Source of the DNA: Planococcus sp. CPCC 101016
GTDB lineage: Bacteria; Bacillota; Bacilli; Bacillales_A; Planococcaceae
Assembly (NCBI RefSeq): GCF_007859295.1
Contig: NZ_VOHB01000007.1
Coordinates: 22,890-86,889 of the forward strand
Length of the DNA stretch: 64,000 nucleotides
Direction: 5' to 3'
The notes beneath the pieces were generated by a model, which saw only the letters and a list, made by a program, of their open reading frames with translations, did no database searches and was not told the DNA's origin. The translations under genes and the position numbers were made by a program. Positions 10,696-19,062 of the stretch are shown here, piece after piece (the first letter of the stretch is position 1; every line of letters begins with the position of its first letter).

Positions 10696-10820
10696 TTGTC
10701 CAGACTTCAGCGCCCAGATTCTAGGGTCATAAGCCATTTTGACTGTGCGGCTGAAAACATGCCGCTTCGCCAAATTGTCTTATGGCCGTCGAATCTAAAA
10801 CGGGCGCTTACGCTTTTCTT
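10696..10820 (-). repeat. 122-bp-class structured intergenic element, copy A
   Basis: Full-length copy read on the minus strand. Helices: GCGCCC/GGGCGC, AGATTC/GAATCT, CATAAG/CTTATG, TTTGGC/GTCAAA and GCGGC/GCCGC. It lies between the cyd operon terminator and rlmD. It is the only copy whose GAAAAGC end does not adjoin a stop codon; here that end faces the start of rlmD 28 bp away. Confidence 0.85.
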
Positions 10821-10848
10821 GTTGTATGATAAGGAGATGTGAAATGGA

Positions 10849-12222
10849 GTGAAATTTTTGAAACCAGTAAATAAAAACGACCGGATTACGGTCCATGTAG
10901 AAGACTTGACACATGACGGTGCAGGCGTAGCAAAAGTGGAAGGATACCCCTTATTCATACCGGGTGCTTTGCCAGGGGAAGATGTACTTGTCCATGTATT
11001 AAAAACATTAAAATCTTATGGCTTTGCCAAGCTTATTGAAATACAGCAGGCTTCTCCATTCCGTGTCACGGCGCCTTGTCCGGTTTTTGATACATGCGGA
11101 GGCTGTCAGATTCAGCATCTATCGTATGAAGGCCAAATGACCTTCAAACAGAAACTGGTGCGCGATGCCATCACACGGATCGGTAAACTGCCAGACGTCC
11201 CGGTGCATCCAGTGAAAGGCATGGAAGAGCCATGGCGCTACCGCAATAAATCCCAGATTCCGTTTGGCGTGCAAAACGGCAAAGTGGTTGCAGGTTTTTA
11301 TCAGCCGCGTTCGCATGATATTGCGGATACGGATATTTGTCTGATACAGACGCCGGAAGCGGATGCTATTATGGTGTCTTTGAAAAAGAGTCTGGCTGAA
11401 ATGGGCATCGAGCCTTATGAAGAGGCGACGCATCGCGGCATGCTACGCCATGTAGTGGTTCGTAAAGCTCGTGCTACGGGCGAAATCATGGTAGTTCTAG
11501 TCACTAAGAAAAAGAAGTTCCCTCAAGCGGCTCGCGCTATAGAATTAATCCAAGCCACGGTTCCGGAAGTTACGTCGATTGTCCAGAACATCAACAGCGA
11601 AAAGACAAATGTTATTTTTGGTGATGAGACTTTGACGCTTTGGGGCGAAGACGTGATAGAAGATCGAATCGGCGATGTCCGTTTTGAGATTTCAGCACGC
11701 TCTTTTTATCAGATTAATCCCGAGCAGACTGAGGTTTTATATGGCCAAGCACTTGAATATGCCCAATTGACAGGCAGTGAAACCGTAATCGATGCCTATT
11801 GCGGGATCGGAACGATTTCCTTGTTTCTTGCTCAACAGGCCAAATTTGTTATGGGCGTTGAAATTGTACCGCAGGCGATTGAAGATGCAAAGCGCAATGC
11901 GGAATTGAACGGTTTATCCAATACATTGTTTGAAGCCGGACCTGCGGAACAGGTGATTCCACGCTGGTACAAAGAAGGCAAAAAGGCAGATGTATTGGTT
12001 GTTGACCCACCACGAAAAGGCTGTGATGAGCAGTTGCTTGGAACTATCCTCAAGCAGCGGCCGGCACGTGTAGTCTACGTGTCCTGCAACCCGGCAACAT
12101 TGGCACGTGATTTGCGTATATTGGAAGATGGGGGCTACCGGACGAAAGAAGTGCAGCCTGTCGACATGTTCCCTCAGTCCACGCATTGTGAAGCAGTGGC
12201 CTGGCTGGAATTGGCAGAATGA
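10849..12222 (+). CDS. RlmD-type 23S rRNA (uracil-C5) methyltransferase
   Basis: 457-residue SAM-dependent RNA methyltransferase of the TrmA/RlmC/RlmD family that makes 5-methyluridine in 23S rRNA. In order: N-terminal TRAM domain (about 10-65); Fe-S ligands Cys77, Cys83, Cys86 in CPVFDTCGGC, with a fourth Cys near 165; SAM-binding VIDAYCGIGTISLF; VVDPPRKGCD; and the catalytic Cys in VVYVSCNPATLARDL. The start is GTG 10849 (AAGGAG 12 bp upstream) or TTG 10858 (GGAG 8 bp upstream). A paralogue lies at 41576-42940; B. subtilis also has two (RlmCD/YefA and YfjO). Which one corresponds to which is unresolved. Confidence 0.93.
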   Translation: MKFLKPVNKNDRITVHVEDLTHDGAGVAKVEGYPLFIPGALPGEDVLVHVLKTLKSYGFAKLIEIQQASPFRVTAPCPVFDTCGGCQIQHLSYEGQMTFKQKLVRDAITRIGKLPDVPVHPVKGMEEPWRYRNKSQIPFGVQNGKVVAGFYQPRSHDIADTDICLIQTPEADAIMVSLKKSLAEMGIEPYEEATHRGMLRHVVVRKARATGEIMVVLVTKKKKFPQAARAIELIQATVPEVTSIVQNINSEKTNVIFGDETLTLWGEDVIEDRIGDVRFEISARSFYQINPEQTEVLYGQALEYAQLTGSETVIDAYCGIGTISLFLAQQAKFVMGVEIVPQAIEDAKRNAELNGLSNTLFEAGPAEQVIPRWYKEGKKADVLVVDPPRKGCDEQLLGTILKQRPARVVYVSCNPATLARDLRILEDGGYRTKEVQPVDMFPQSTHCEAVAWLELAE

Positions 12223-12228
12223 ATAGAG

Positions 12229-12267
12229 GAACCTGATCAGTAGAAATACTGACCAGGTTCTTTTTTT
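12229..12267 (+). terminator. terminator of the rlmD-type gene
   Basis: AACCTGATCAGTA pairs with TACTGACCAGGTT (one mismatch) around a GAAA loop, followed by seven T. Confidence 0.9.
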
Positions 12268-12362
12268 ATTCCATACAATAAGTGACATTTTAATCAGTTA
12301 CAGGTTTTAAGTGGATGACCAGAAGGGTAAAGACAAGGGAATACTTCATGAGGGAGAGAACG

Positions 12363-12527
12363 ATGAAAATGGAACAGATACCCGAGTCTAAATTCACTGA
12401 TAAACGTGAAACAATCATTCAGGGTTTGGTGGAACAGAATGTCTTCAAAATCAATGGTCGCCAACTATACGAAACTTCACTTTATGAGTTAATGAAAACC
12501 TATACAGAAACTGACCAAGCCGGCTGA
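12363..12527 (+). CDS. small FbpA-like (Fur-regulated basic protein type) protein
   Basis: 54-residue protein, MKMEQIPESKFTDKRETI... with the conserved pattern IIQGLVEQNVFKINGRQLYETSLYELMK. This closely resembles the FbpA small-protein family (K-x-G-R-Q-L-x-E-x-x-L-x-E-L), members of which in B. subtilis are made under iron limitation. No Fur box is visible upstream, so iron control is not supported here. The start is ATG 12363 with AGGGAGAG 7 bp upstream; an earlier in-frame ATG at 12348 overlaps that site. Its stop codon lies inside the terminator hairpin. Confidence 0.75.
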   Translation: MKMEQIPESKFTDKRETIIQGLVEQNVFKINGRQLYETSLYELMKTYTETDQAG

Positions 12528-12540
12528 TTCCGGCTTTTTT
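12517..12540 (+). terminator. terminator overlapping the end of the FbpA-like gene
   Basis: AGCCGG and CCGGCT with loop CTGATT, followed by six T. The TGA stop (12525-12527) is in the loop. Confidence 0.8.
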
Positions 12541-12571
12541 CAATGGCATACATCGAATGGGAGGAAAATCC

Positions 12572-14020
12572 ATGCACAATAAAAAGTTGGAAGAGTACCG
12601 CCGGGAACGGCTCGATGAAATGACAATTGCTGAAATGCAAGAAGCAATGGAAGCAGGGCAACTGACTTCCGAAGAGCTTGTTTTAATGTATAAAGAAAAT
12701 ATTTCAGTGCGCGACAAAAATACCTGCGCTGTCCTCGAGATGAATCCCGATGCCTTATTGACTGCTCAATCGCTTGATTTTGAACGCCGCCAAAAAGGGC
12801 CGCGTTCAGCTCTGCACGGCATCCCCATTCTCATCAAAGATAATATGGATACGGGGGATAAAATGCATACCAGCGCAGGATCTCTAGCAATGAAGGATCA
12901 TTACGCATTGCAAGATGCCAAAGTGGTGGAAAAACTGCGCCAGGCAGGTGCAGTGATTCTTGGCAAGACGAATATGACAGAATGGGCAAATTTTATGTCG
13001 GATAAAATGCCCAATGGCTATAGTTCGAGAGGCGGACAAGTAAAAAATCCGTACGGAAGCTTCGATGTGGGAGGTTCAAGTTCAGGATCGGCTGCAGCTG
13101 TCGCCTCCAATCTGGCAGTAGGAGCGATTGGGACAGAGACCTCAGGATCCATCATCAATCCTGCGGCACAAAATAGTTTAGTTGGCATTAAGCCGACTGT
13201 TGGATTGACCAGCCGGACGGGCATTATTCCGTTATCGCATACGCAGGATGTCCCCGGTCCTTTAGCACGAACCGTGGCCGATGCCGTAACGCTTTTTAAA
13301 GCGATCATTGGCGTAGATCCAGCAGACATCAGTACGGTTTTTGCTGAACAGTTTGAGGATTACGACTGGAACCGTCACTTTAAAGAAGATGGGCTTCAAG
13401 GCATAAAACTTGGAGTGGCAAAAAAATTATTCAAGGAAATCAGCGACGATCAGTTAGTCCAATTTGAGAAAGCGCTGGAGGTGCTGCGAAGATGTGGTGC
13501 GGAAATTATTGATGAAGTCGATCTAGGCGTTCAACAGGAAGATTTGGGTTTTGCGGTTCTGCTGCATGAGTTTAAGGCGAATCTCAATGCTTACCTGGCG
13601 AAGTCAAATCTGGATCATCGCATCCGGTCATTGGATGACATCATTGCTTTTAATAACGAGCATGCAGAGAAAATGCTGAAGTTTGGCCAGAACTTACTGG
13701 AACAAGCCAACGGAATGACCGGCATGCTAACGGACCGAGAATACGTGGAAGCGCTGGAGCGCAACCGCTTTTTGGCAGCAGAGCGCGGCATGAAGGAAGT
13801 TCTGGACAATGTCGGTGTCGATGCGCTGGTTCTGCCGCAAGATTTCGGCTGCAATATTGGCGCAGCCGCTGGTTTTCCTTCCATCACGGTACCATTTGGC
13901 TATAGCAAATCAGGAGAGCCTTTCGGAATCACGTTTGCGGGACAAGCGTTCAGTGAACCAGCTCTAATTGAATATGCCTATGCATTTGAACAAGCTGTCA
14001 AAGGACGGCGCAAACCATAA
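12572..14020 (+). CDS. amidase-signature family protein
   Basis: 482-residue hydrolase of the amidase-signature family. The Ser-cisSer-Lys triad is visible: Lys in HGIPILIKDNMD, Ser in VGGSSSGSAAAVAS, and the nucleophile Ser in GTETSGSIINPAAQ. A helical N-terminal extension (LEEYRRERLDEMTIAEMQEAME) precedes the domain. It shares the fold with GatA (2549) but is not next to gatB, so it is a free-standing amidase of unknown substrate. The start is ATG 12572 after GGGAGG; the in-frame ATG at 12557 lies inside that site. Confidence 0.88.
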   Translation: MHNKKLEEYRRERLDEMTIAEMQEAMEAGQLTSEELVLMYKENISVRDKNTCAVLEMNPDALLTAQSLDFERRQKGPRSALHGIPILIKDNMDTGDKMHTSAGSLAMKDHYALQDAKVVEKLRQAGAVILGKTNMTEWANFMSDKMPNGYSSRGGQVKNPYGSFDVGGSSSGSAAAVASNLAVGAIGTETSGSIINPAAQNSLVGIKPTVGLTSRTGIIPLSHTQDVPGPLARTVADAVTLFKAIIGVDPADISTVFAEQFEDYDWNRHFKEDGLQGIKLGVAKKLFKEISDDQLVQFEKALEVLRRCGAEIIDEVDLGVQQEDLGFAVLLHEFKANLNAYLAKSNLDHRIRSLDDIIAFNNEHAEKMLKFGQNLLEQANGMTGMLTDREYVEALERNRFLAAERGMKEVLDNVGVDALVLPQDFGCNIGAAAGFPSITVPFGYSKSGEPFGITFAGQAFSEPALIEYAYAFEQAVKGRRKP

Positions 14021-14056
14021 AAAAGAGCGAAGCCTCCTCGGCTTCGCTCTTTTTTA
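14019..14056. terminator. bidirectional terminator between amidase and tetR genes
   Basis: A perfect stem (AAAAAAGAGCGAAGCC with GGCTTCGCTCTTTTTT), loop TCCTC, between two convergent genes. Confidence 0.94.
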
Positions 14057-14914
14057 TGTGAGGTCTCCTAGATGCTTCCAGACCTGCTCAATCATGATCG
14101 AAAGTTCGGATTCAATCTGTTTATCGTTGGCCAAGGTAGTCAGGACACTTTCAACCAACGCTTTTCTTGGAGATTCTTCTGCTAACTCAGCTGAAAGAAA
14201 GTGAACCAGCTGCTGTGTATTTTTCTGGTTTTTTAGTTTGGCTGCATACAGTTCCAGCATAGGAGCCAACTCTTCTATGCTGATGCTATCAGCTGAAGTG
14301 GTAAGGGGTAATTTCATATTGCCGATAAAGGTATCTTTTGCTGCTATCTGAAGAGCAATGGTCGCCTGCAAGCGACGGATGACGAAAGAAGAAAGCTTAG
14401 CTGCTGGAACCTCTTCTGTGGAAAGCAGGCGCCATAGGTGAATCAGCTGCTGAACATAGCCATGGACAAAAGCCGCATTTTCCAGTGCATAAGGAGCAGC
14501 TTCCTTACCGAAAACATCTACGATCCGTGATGAAATCCATTCCATTTCCAATGAATATTGCTTAATTGAAAATGATTTTAATTCGGGATCCTGCGAATAG
14601 AAAATACTTTCATAAAGTGAAAATAGGTTTTTTTCAAGGTTAAGTTTAATGCGGATATACAATTGTTCTGCCAAAACATCCGGATTGTTAGGCGGCATTC
14701 CAACTGCAGCTGCCATTCGTTGCTGCCGGATCTCGCTGCCGATGGATTCCATGATGGCCATGAGGCATTCCGCTTTCGATCCAAAATAATTATAGAAAGT
14801 CCCTTTTGATACATTGGCTTCATCTAGAATGTCTTGAATAGAGGAGGAGTTATAACCTTTGTTAATGAAAAGCTCGTAGGCTGCACTTAGAATCTGTTGT
14901 TTTTTTGGGTTCAT
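14054..14914 (-). CDS. TetR/AcrR-family transcriptional repressor
   Basis: 286-residue repressor. N-terminal DNA-binding domain: KKQQILSAAYELFINKGYNSSSIQDILDEANVSKGTFYNYFGSKAECL, the classic TetR helix-turn-helix with the YNYF end. The C-terminal ligand domain is long (about 230 residues), with no recognisable ligand signature. I choose ATG 14914 (AAAGGTGAGG just upstream) over GTG 14923. It is divergent from the MFS exporter at 15087, and matching inverted operator sequences lie in both promoters (see those entries), so it most likely represses the exporter and itself. Confidence 0.9.
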   Translation of the reverse strand: MNPKKQQILSAAYELFINKGYNSSSIQDILDEANVSKGTFYNYFGSKAECLMAIMESIGSEIRQQRMAAAVGMPPNNPDVLAEQLYIRIKLNLEKNLFSLYESIFYSQDPELKSFSIKQYSLEMEWISSRIVDVFGKEAAPYALENAAFVHGYVQQLIHLWRLLSTEEVPAAKLSSFVIRRLQATIALQIAAKDTFIGNMKLPLTTSADSISIEELAPMLELYAAKLKNQKNTQQLVHFLSAELAEESPRKALVESVLTTLANDKQIESELSIMIEQVWKHLGDLT

Positions 14915-14926
14915 ATACCTCACCTT

Positions 14927-14944
14927 TATACCGTTAGTCTATTA
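14927..14944. promoter_or_regulatory. putative TetR operator 1, at the tetR promoter
   Basis: TATACCGTTAGTCTATTA. Its reverse complement matches operator 2 (15010-15027) at most positions, including ACTA and CGGTATA. It lies just downstream of the tetR -10 box, where a repressor would block tetR transcription. Confidence 0.65.
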
Positions 14945-14946
14945 AC

Positions 14947-14975
14947 ATAATAACCTGTAAATGCTTTTAAAACAA
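14947..14975 (-). promoter_or_regulatory. putative tetR promoter
   Basis: On the minus strand: -35 TTGTTT (14970-14975), a 17-bp spacer, and -10 TATTAT (14947-14952). Operator 1 begins 2 bp downstream. Confidence 0.6.
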
Positions 14976-15002
14976 TGTTTTAATTCGATTGATACAAAAA
15001 CC

Positions 15003-15031
15003 TTGAAAAAAATATACTATCGGTATAGAAT
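15003..15031 (+). promoter_or_regulatory. putative exporter promoter
   Basis: -35 TTGAAA (15003-15008), a 17-bp spacer, and -10 TAGAAT (15026-15031). Operator 2 (15010-15027) fills the spacer, so repressor binding would exclude RNA polymerase. Confidence 0.7.
15010..15027. promoter_or_regulatory. putative TetR operator 2, in the exporter promoter
   Basis: AAATATACTATCGGTATA, an imperfect palindrome with arms ATAC/GTAT, related by inversion to operator 1 at 14927-14944. Confidence 0.65.
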
Positions 15032-15086
15032 AATGCAATGGAGAAACAAGAAAAAATATAAAGCAGTACTTACGGAGGAAACAAAG

Positions 15087-16556
15087 ATGAAAGAACAGAA
15101 AAAAACACCTTATGGCATTATTGCCATTCTCTTTACAGGGGCATTTGTAGCGATCTTTAACCAAACTTTATTGAACATCGCCCTGCCTGAAATCATGCTG
15201 GATTTGAATATTGATGCTTCTACAGCGCAATGGCTTGTCACAGGCTATATGCTGGTTAACGGGATTTTGATTCCAGCCAGTGCTTTTTTTATCCAGCGTT
15301 ATTCGAACCGTTCAATTTTTATCGTGGCTATGTCCTTATTCGCATTAGGAACCCTATTGGCTGCTGTCGCACCAGTGTTCAGCGTGTTGTTGATCGGCAG
15401 AATGGTTCAAGCTTCCGGTGCGGCATTGATGATGCCTTTACTAATGAATGTTATGCTTGCCGCTTTTCCGGTTGAAAAACGCGGATCTGCAATGGGCGTT
15501 TTCGGACTGGTCATGGTTGTTGCACCTGCAATCGGACCGACGCTGTCAGGATTTATCGTAGAGCATTACTCATGGCGTGTGCTTTTTTGGGTTGTCTTGC
15601 CGGTGGCTTTGATTCCACTGGCTTTAGGAATTTTTAAATTAAAGAATCTGACATTCCAGAACAGGGAAATATCGCTTGATAAAGCCTCACTGGCTCTTTC
15701 AAGTTTAGGTTTCGGTGGCGTATTATATGGATTCAGTTCTGCTGGTACCTTGGGCTGGTCCGATCCGATTGTTCTGGCTGCGATCGCCGTTGGTGTGGTA
15801 TCGCTGATCATCTTCGGATTCCGCCAGTTGAAATTGGATGAACCCTTGCTTGAAATCCGAATTTATAAATACCCAATGTTTGCTTTGTCATCAGCTATTT
15901 CCATTGCCCTTTCCATGTCAATGTTTTCTGCAATGATCCTGATGCCGATTTACATCCAGACTATCAAGGGCATTTCGCCGATCGAATCCGGTCTGCTGAT
16001 GCTGCCAGGGGCTTTAGTGATGGGACTCATGTCTCCGATTACTGGCCGGCTTTTCGATCGCTTCGGAGCAAAAGTATTGGCGATTCCCGGTTTGGCGATT
16101 GTTGTACTGACAACTTTTATGTTTAGCCAATTGAGTTTGGATTCGAGCTATATTAGCATTATGCTGATGTATACGCTGCGGATGTTCGGCATCTCCATGG
16201 TGATGATGCCAGTTATGACAAATGGCTTGAATACGTTGCCGATGAAAGCATACCCGCACGGGACAGCAATTAACAACACATTGCAGCAAGTAGCAGGTGC
16301 TGTGGGATCTGCTTTCCTAATTACGATCATGAATACGCGCACTGAGTCGACAGCGAAAGAGCTGGCTGCAGGTGGAACGGCTCCGGAGAGCATCATGAAT
16401 CTGGCAATGCTCGATGGCATTAATTTCTCGTTTTTCGTTTCCACTTTTATCGCGCTGGTGGCGTTGATACTGGCTTTCTTCATTAAAAAGCCGGTTCGTC
16501 CAGTAACGGAAGAGGAAAAAGAAATCGTCTATAGACAACAAGAAGTAACAGAATAA
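15087..16556 (+). CDS. MFS drug exporter, DHA2 (14-helix) family
   Basis: 489-residue proton-coupled exporter. It has the DHA2 (EmrB/QacA-type) signature LLNIALPEIMLDLNIDASTAQWLVTGYMLVNGILIP, the motif LLIGRMVQASGAALMMPLLMN, and the antiporter motif C region GLVMVVAPAIGPTLSG. About 14 membrane segments are visible. The start is ATG 15087 with GGAGG 8 bp upstream; the long upstream open frame would cover the promoter and is rejected. It is controlled by the divergent TetR repressor. The actual drug or lipid substrate cannot be read from the sequence. Confidence 0.9.
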   Translation: MKEQKKTPYGIIAILFTGAFVAIFNQTLLNIALPEIMLDLNIDASTAQWLVTGYMLVNGILIPASAFFIQRYSNRSIFIVAMSLFALGTLLAAVAPVFSVLLIGRMVQASGAALMMPLLMNVMLAAFPVEKRGSAMGVFGLVMVVAPAIGPTLSGFIVEHYSWRVLFWVVLPVALIPLALGIFKLKNLTFQNREISLDKASLALSSLGFGGVLYGFSSAGTLGWSDPIVLAAIAVGVVSLIIFGFRQLKLDEPLLEIRIYKYPMFALSSAISIALSMSMFSAMILMPIYIQTIKGISPIESGLLMLPGALVMGLMSPITGRLFDRFGAKVLAIPGLAIVVLTTFMFSQLSLDSSYISIMLMYTLRMFGISMVMMPVMTNGLNTLPMKAYPHGTAINNTLQQVAGAVGSAFLITIMNTRTESTAKELAAGGTAPESIMNLAMLDGINFSFFVSTFIALVALILAFFIKKPVRPVTEEEKEIVYRQQEVTE

Positions 16557-16562
16557 ATGACT

Positions 16563-16594
16563 CAGCCAGTCCGCATTGCCGGGCTGGTTTTTAT
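16563..16594 (+). terminator. terminator of the exporter gene
   Basis: CCAGTCCG and CGGGCTGG (one G-U pair) with a short loop and five T. Confidence 0.75.
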
Positions 16595-16663
16595 TGTCTC
16601 AGAAAGGCGACAGAACACCAGATATGGTACACTTATAGCATTGAAAAGAAGGTGGAATCGCAA

Positions 16664-17824
16664 ATGACTTTTATAAATGAATTAAGTCCGATATGGCAAG
16701 AAAAATGGAAAAAAGCTGGATTTGAAACGGCAATGCCGATCCAGGAACAGATGATTCCGGAAATGTTGGCCGGCAATGACATCGTTGCAGAATCTCCAAC
16801 AGGTTCCGGTAAGACTTTAGCTTATGTACTTCCGATATTGGAGCGGGTGAATCCGGAAAAGCAGGCAATCCAGGCGATGATCGTAGCTCCTTCACAGGAA
16901 TTGTCGATGCAAATCGTCAATGTATTGCGCGAATGGACAGAGGGAACTGACGTAACGGTCACTCAATTGATCGGTGGGGCAAATATGCAGCGTCAGTTGG
17001 AGAAGTTGAAGAAAAAACCGACCATAGTCGTGGGGACTCCAGGACGATTAAACGAATTGGTAAAAACCAAAAAGCTGAAAATGCATGAAATCCGCATGTT
17101 GGTATTGGATGAAGGCGATCAGCTGATGGCGCGTGAGCACCGGGGGATCATGAAGGACCTGATTGAAAAAACCCAGCATGAGCGCCAATTGGTGCTAGTA
17201 TCAGCAACGATTACCGAAGAAATCGAATTGGTAGCGGAACGTTTGATGCAACATCCGACGCGCTTGCAAGTAACGGCAGAAGATTTGCCGATGTTTGGTA
17301 AAGTGACACATTCTTTCATCAAAGTGGATGAGCGGGACAAAACCGAAATGCTCCGCAGCATTTCGCATATTCCTGGTATGAAAGGCTTGGCTTTCGTTAA
17401 TAATCTGGACCAATTGCTGATGAAGGAAAATAAATTGAAGTTCCGTGACGCGAAAATCGTCACTTTGCATTCCGAAATGAAAAAAGATGAACGCAAAAAA
17501 GCGTTGGATGCTTTCCGAAAAGGGGAAGTGGCTGTTCTGATTGCAACCGAAGTAGCGGCTCGTGGGTTAGATATCGATTCAGTGACGCATGTGATCCATG
17601 TGGACGTTCCACAAACGGTCGAGCAGTATCTGCATCGCTCAGGAAGAACCGGAAGAGCGGGGGCGGACGGTGAAGTCTTGACTTTATTGGCGTATGCTGA
17701 CGAGCGCCATTACAAGAAATTCACCAAAGAATTGCCTTCCAAACCTGTGCAAAAAGTGATACACGGTGGAAAGCTTATTGAAGGATCCAGCAAAACCATT
17801 GCTGCAAAGGGGAATAAACGATGA
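16664..17824 (+). CDS. DEAD-box family RNA helicase (YfmL-like)
   Basis: 386-residue ATP-dependent RNA helicase with only the two-domain core. Motifs in order: Q-motif (GFETAMPIQEQMIP), motif I SPTGSGKT, Ia APSQEL, Ib TPGRL, motif II DEGD (Gly in place of the usual Ala), III SAT, V ARGLDID, VI HRSGRTGRAG. There is no C-terminal RNA-binding extension, similar to the compact B. subtilis YfmL involved in large ribosomal subunit assembly; that link is inference from size. The start is ATG 16664 with AAGGTGG 8 bp upstream. Its TGA overlaps the ATG of the aminopeptidase, so the two are coupled. Confidence 0.92.
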   Translation: MTFINELSPIWQEKWKKAGFETAMPIQEQMIPEMLAGNDIVAESPTGSGKTLAYVLPILERVNPEKQAIQAMIVAPSQELSMQIVNVLREWTEGTDVTVTQLIGGANMQRQLEKLKKKPTIVVGTPGRLNELVKTKKLKMHEIRMLVLDEGDQLMAREHRGIMKDLIEKTQHERQLVLVSATITEEIELVAERLMQHPTRLQVTAEDLPMFGKVTHSFIKVDERDKTEMLRSISHIPGMKGLAFVNNLDQLLMKENKLKFRDAKIVTLHSEMKKDERKKALDAFRKGEVAVLIATEVAARGLDIDSVTHVIHVDVPQTVEQYLHRSGRTGRAGADGEVLTLLAYADERHYKKFTKELPSKPVQKVIHGGKLIEGSSKTIAAKGNKR

Positions 17825-19050
17825 ATTTTCAAGAAAAGCTTGAACAATATGCTGAATTGACCGTTTATGTTGGGTTGAATGTTCAAAAAGGGCAATTGAT
17901 CGTCATTAATACTACGACCGATACACTTGAATTTACACGCATTGTTGTTAGAAAAGCATATGAAGCAGGTGCGAAGCGGGTACAGGTCAATTACGAGGAT
18001 CCAGTGCTGACGCGGACCCATTTCGATTTGGCGCCGGACGAGGCATTTCAGGAATATCCTGAATGGTCAGTCGTTCAGCGCGACGAAGTCATTAATACGG
18101 GCGGTTCGTTCCTGTGGATTGATGCGGAAGATCCCGATCTGTTGACTGGAATTCCGGCAAAACGCTTGGCTGATTCGCAAAAGTCTGCAGGAAAAGCACT
18201 GGAGCGTTATCGTCAGGCCGTTGGATCAGACAAAGTAGCCTGGTCAATTGTAGCCATTCCTTCACCGAAATGGGCACAGAAAGTCTTTCCGGACCTGCCT
18301 GCTGAACAGCAGATGGAGGCATTATGGCAAGCTATTTTCAAAACAGTGCGCATCGGTGAAGGAAACGCAGTAGAATTATGGAAAAACCACATTGCTTTAT
18401 TGGAGCAGCGAGCTTCTCAATTAAATGAGAAACGATATGTGAAATTGCAGTACAGTGCGCCTGGAACAGAACTGACGATTGAACTTCCTGACAAGCATAT
18501 TTGGATGTCGGGTGCTTCAAAAACGCCTCAGGGCAATCCTTTCATTGCAAATATGCCGACTGAAGAAGTCTACACGGTGCCGCTAAAGCATGGCGTGGAC
18601 GGTAAGGTCCGCAACACGAAGCCTCTTGTTTACCAAGGCAATGTCATCGATGGCTTTACCCTAACTTTTGAAAAAGGCAAGATTGTCGATGCCAAAGCAG
18701 AGACAGGGCAAGAACTCCTTCATGAAATGATTCATGCGGATGAGGGCGCGGCTTATTTGGGAGAAGTGGCATTGGTGCCGCATCAATCGCCGATTTCCGA
18801 TTCCAATATTTTGTTCTATAATACGCTGTTTGATGAAAATGCCTCTAATCACTTAGCTATCGGTGATTCTTATCCGACCTGCTACGAAGGTGCGCGTGAC
18901 CTTGAACGTAATCAATTGGCAGCCATTGGCCTGAATACATCAATTGTCCACGAAGATTTCATGATTGGCAGTAGCAGTATGGATATTGACGGCATTACAG
19001 CAGAAGGTTCAAAAGAGCCTATCTTCCGGAATGGAAACTGGGCATTCTAA
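17821..19050 (+). CDS. M29 family aminopeptidase (AmpS/PepS type)
   Basis: 409-residue cytosolic metallo-aminopeptidase. Family M29 marks: PEWSVVQRDEVINTGGSFLWID, the metal-ligand regions GEVALVPHQSPISDSNILFYNTLFDENASNHLAIGDSY, and the C-terminal HEDFMIGSSSMDIDGI with Glu/His/Asp ligands. The ATG overlaps the helicase stop (ATGA). A paralogue of almost equal length lies at 29420-30652 on the other strand. SGNH hydrolase follows 12 bp after the stop. Confidence 0.92.
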   Translation: MNFQEKLEQYAELTVYVGLNVQKGQLIVINTTTDTLEFTRIVVRKAYEAGAKRVQVNYEDPVLTRTHFDLAPDEAFQEYPEWSVVQRDEVINTGGSFLWIDAEDPDLLTGIPAKRLADSQKSAGKALERYRQAVGSDKVAWSIVAIPSPKWAQKVFPDLPAEQQMEALWQAIFKTVRIGEGNAVELWKNHIALLEQRASQLNEKRYVKLQYSAPGTELTIELPDKHIWMSGASKTPQGNPFIANMPTEEVYTVPLKHGVDGKVRNTKPLVYQGNVIDGFTLTFEKGKIVDAKAETGQELLHEMIHADEGAAYLGEVALVPHQSPISDSNILFYNTLFDENASNHLAIGDSYPTCYEGARDLERNQLAAIGLNTSIVHEDFMIGSSSMDIDGITAEGSKEPIFRNGNWAF

Positions 19051-19062
19051 GAGGTGATTGAA

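Noticed and set aside
10402..10842. 146-codon plus-strand frame overlapping the end of the cyd operon
   Set aside because: It is out of frame with cydB and cydS and reads through the terminator and repeat copy A; shadow frame.
12301..12362. Fur box expected upstream of an FbpA-like gene
   Set aside because: No sequence close to GATAATGATAATCATTATC is present.
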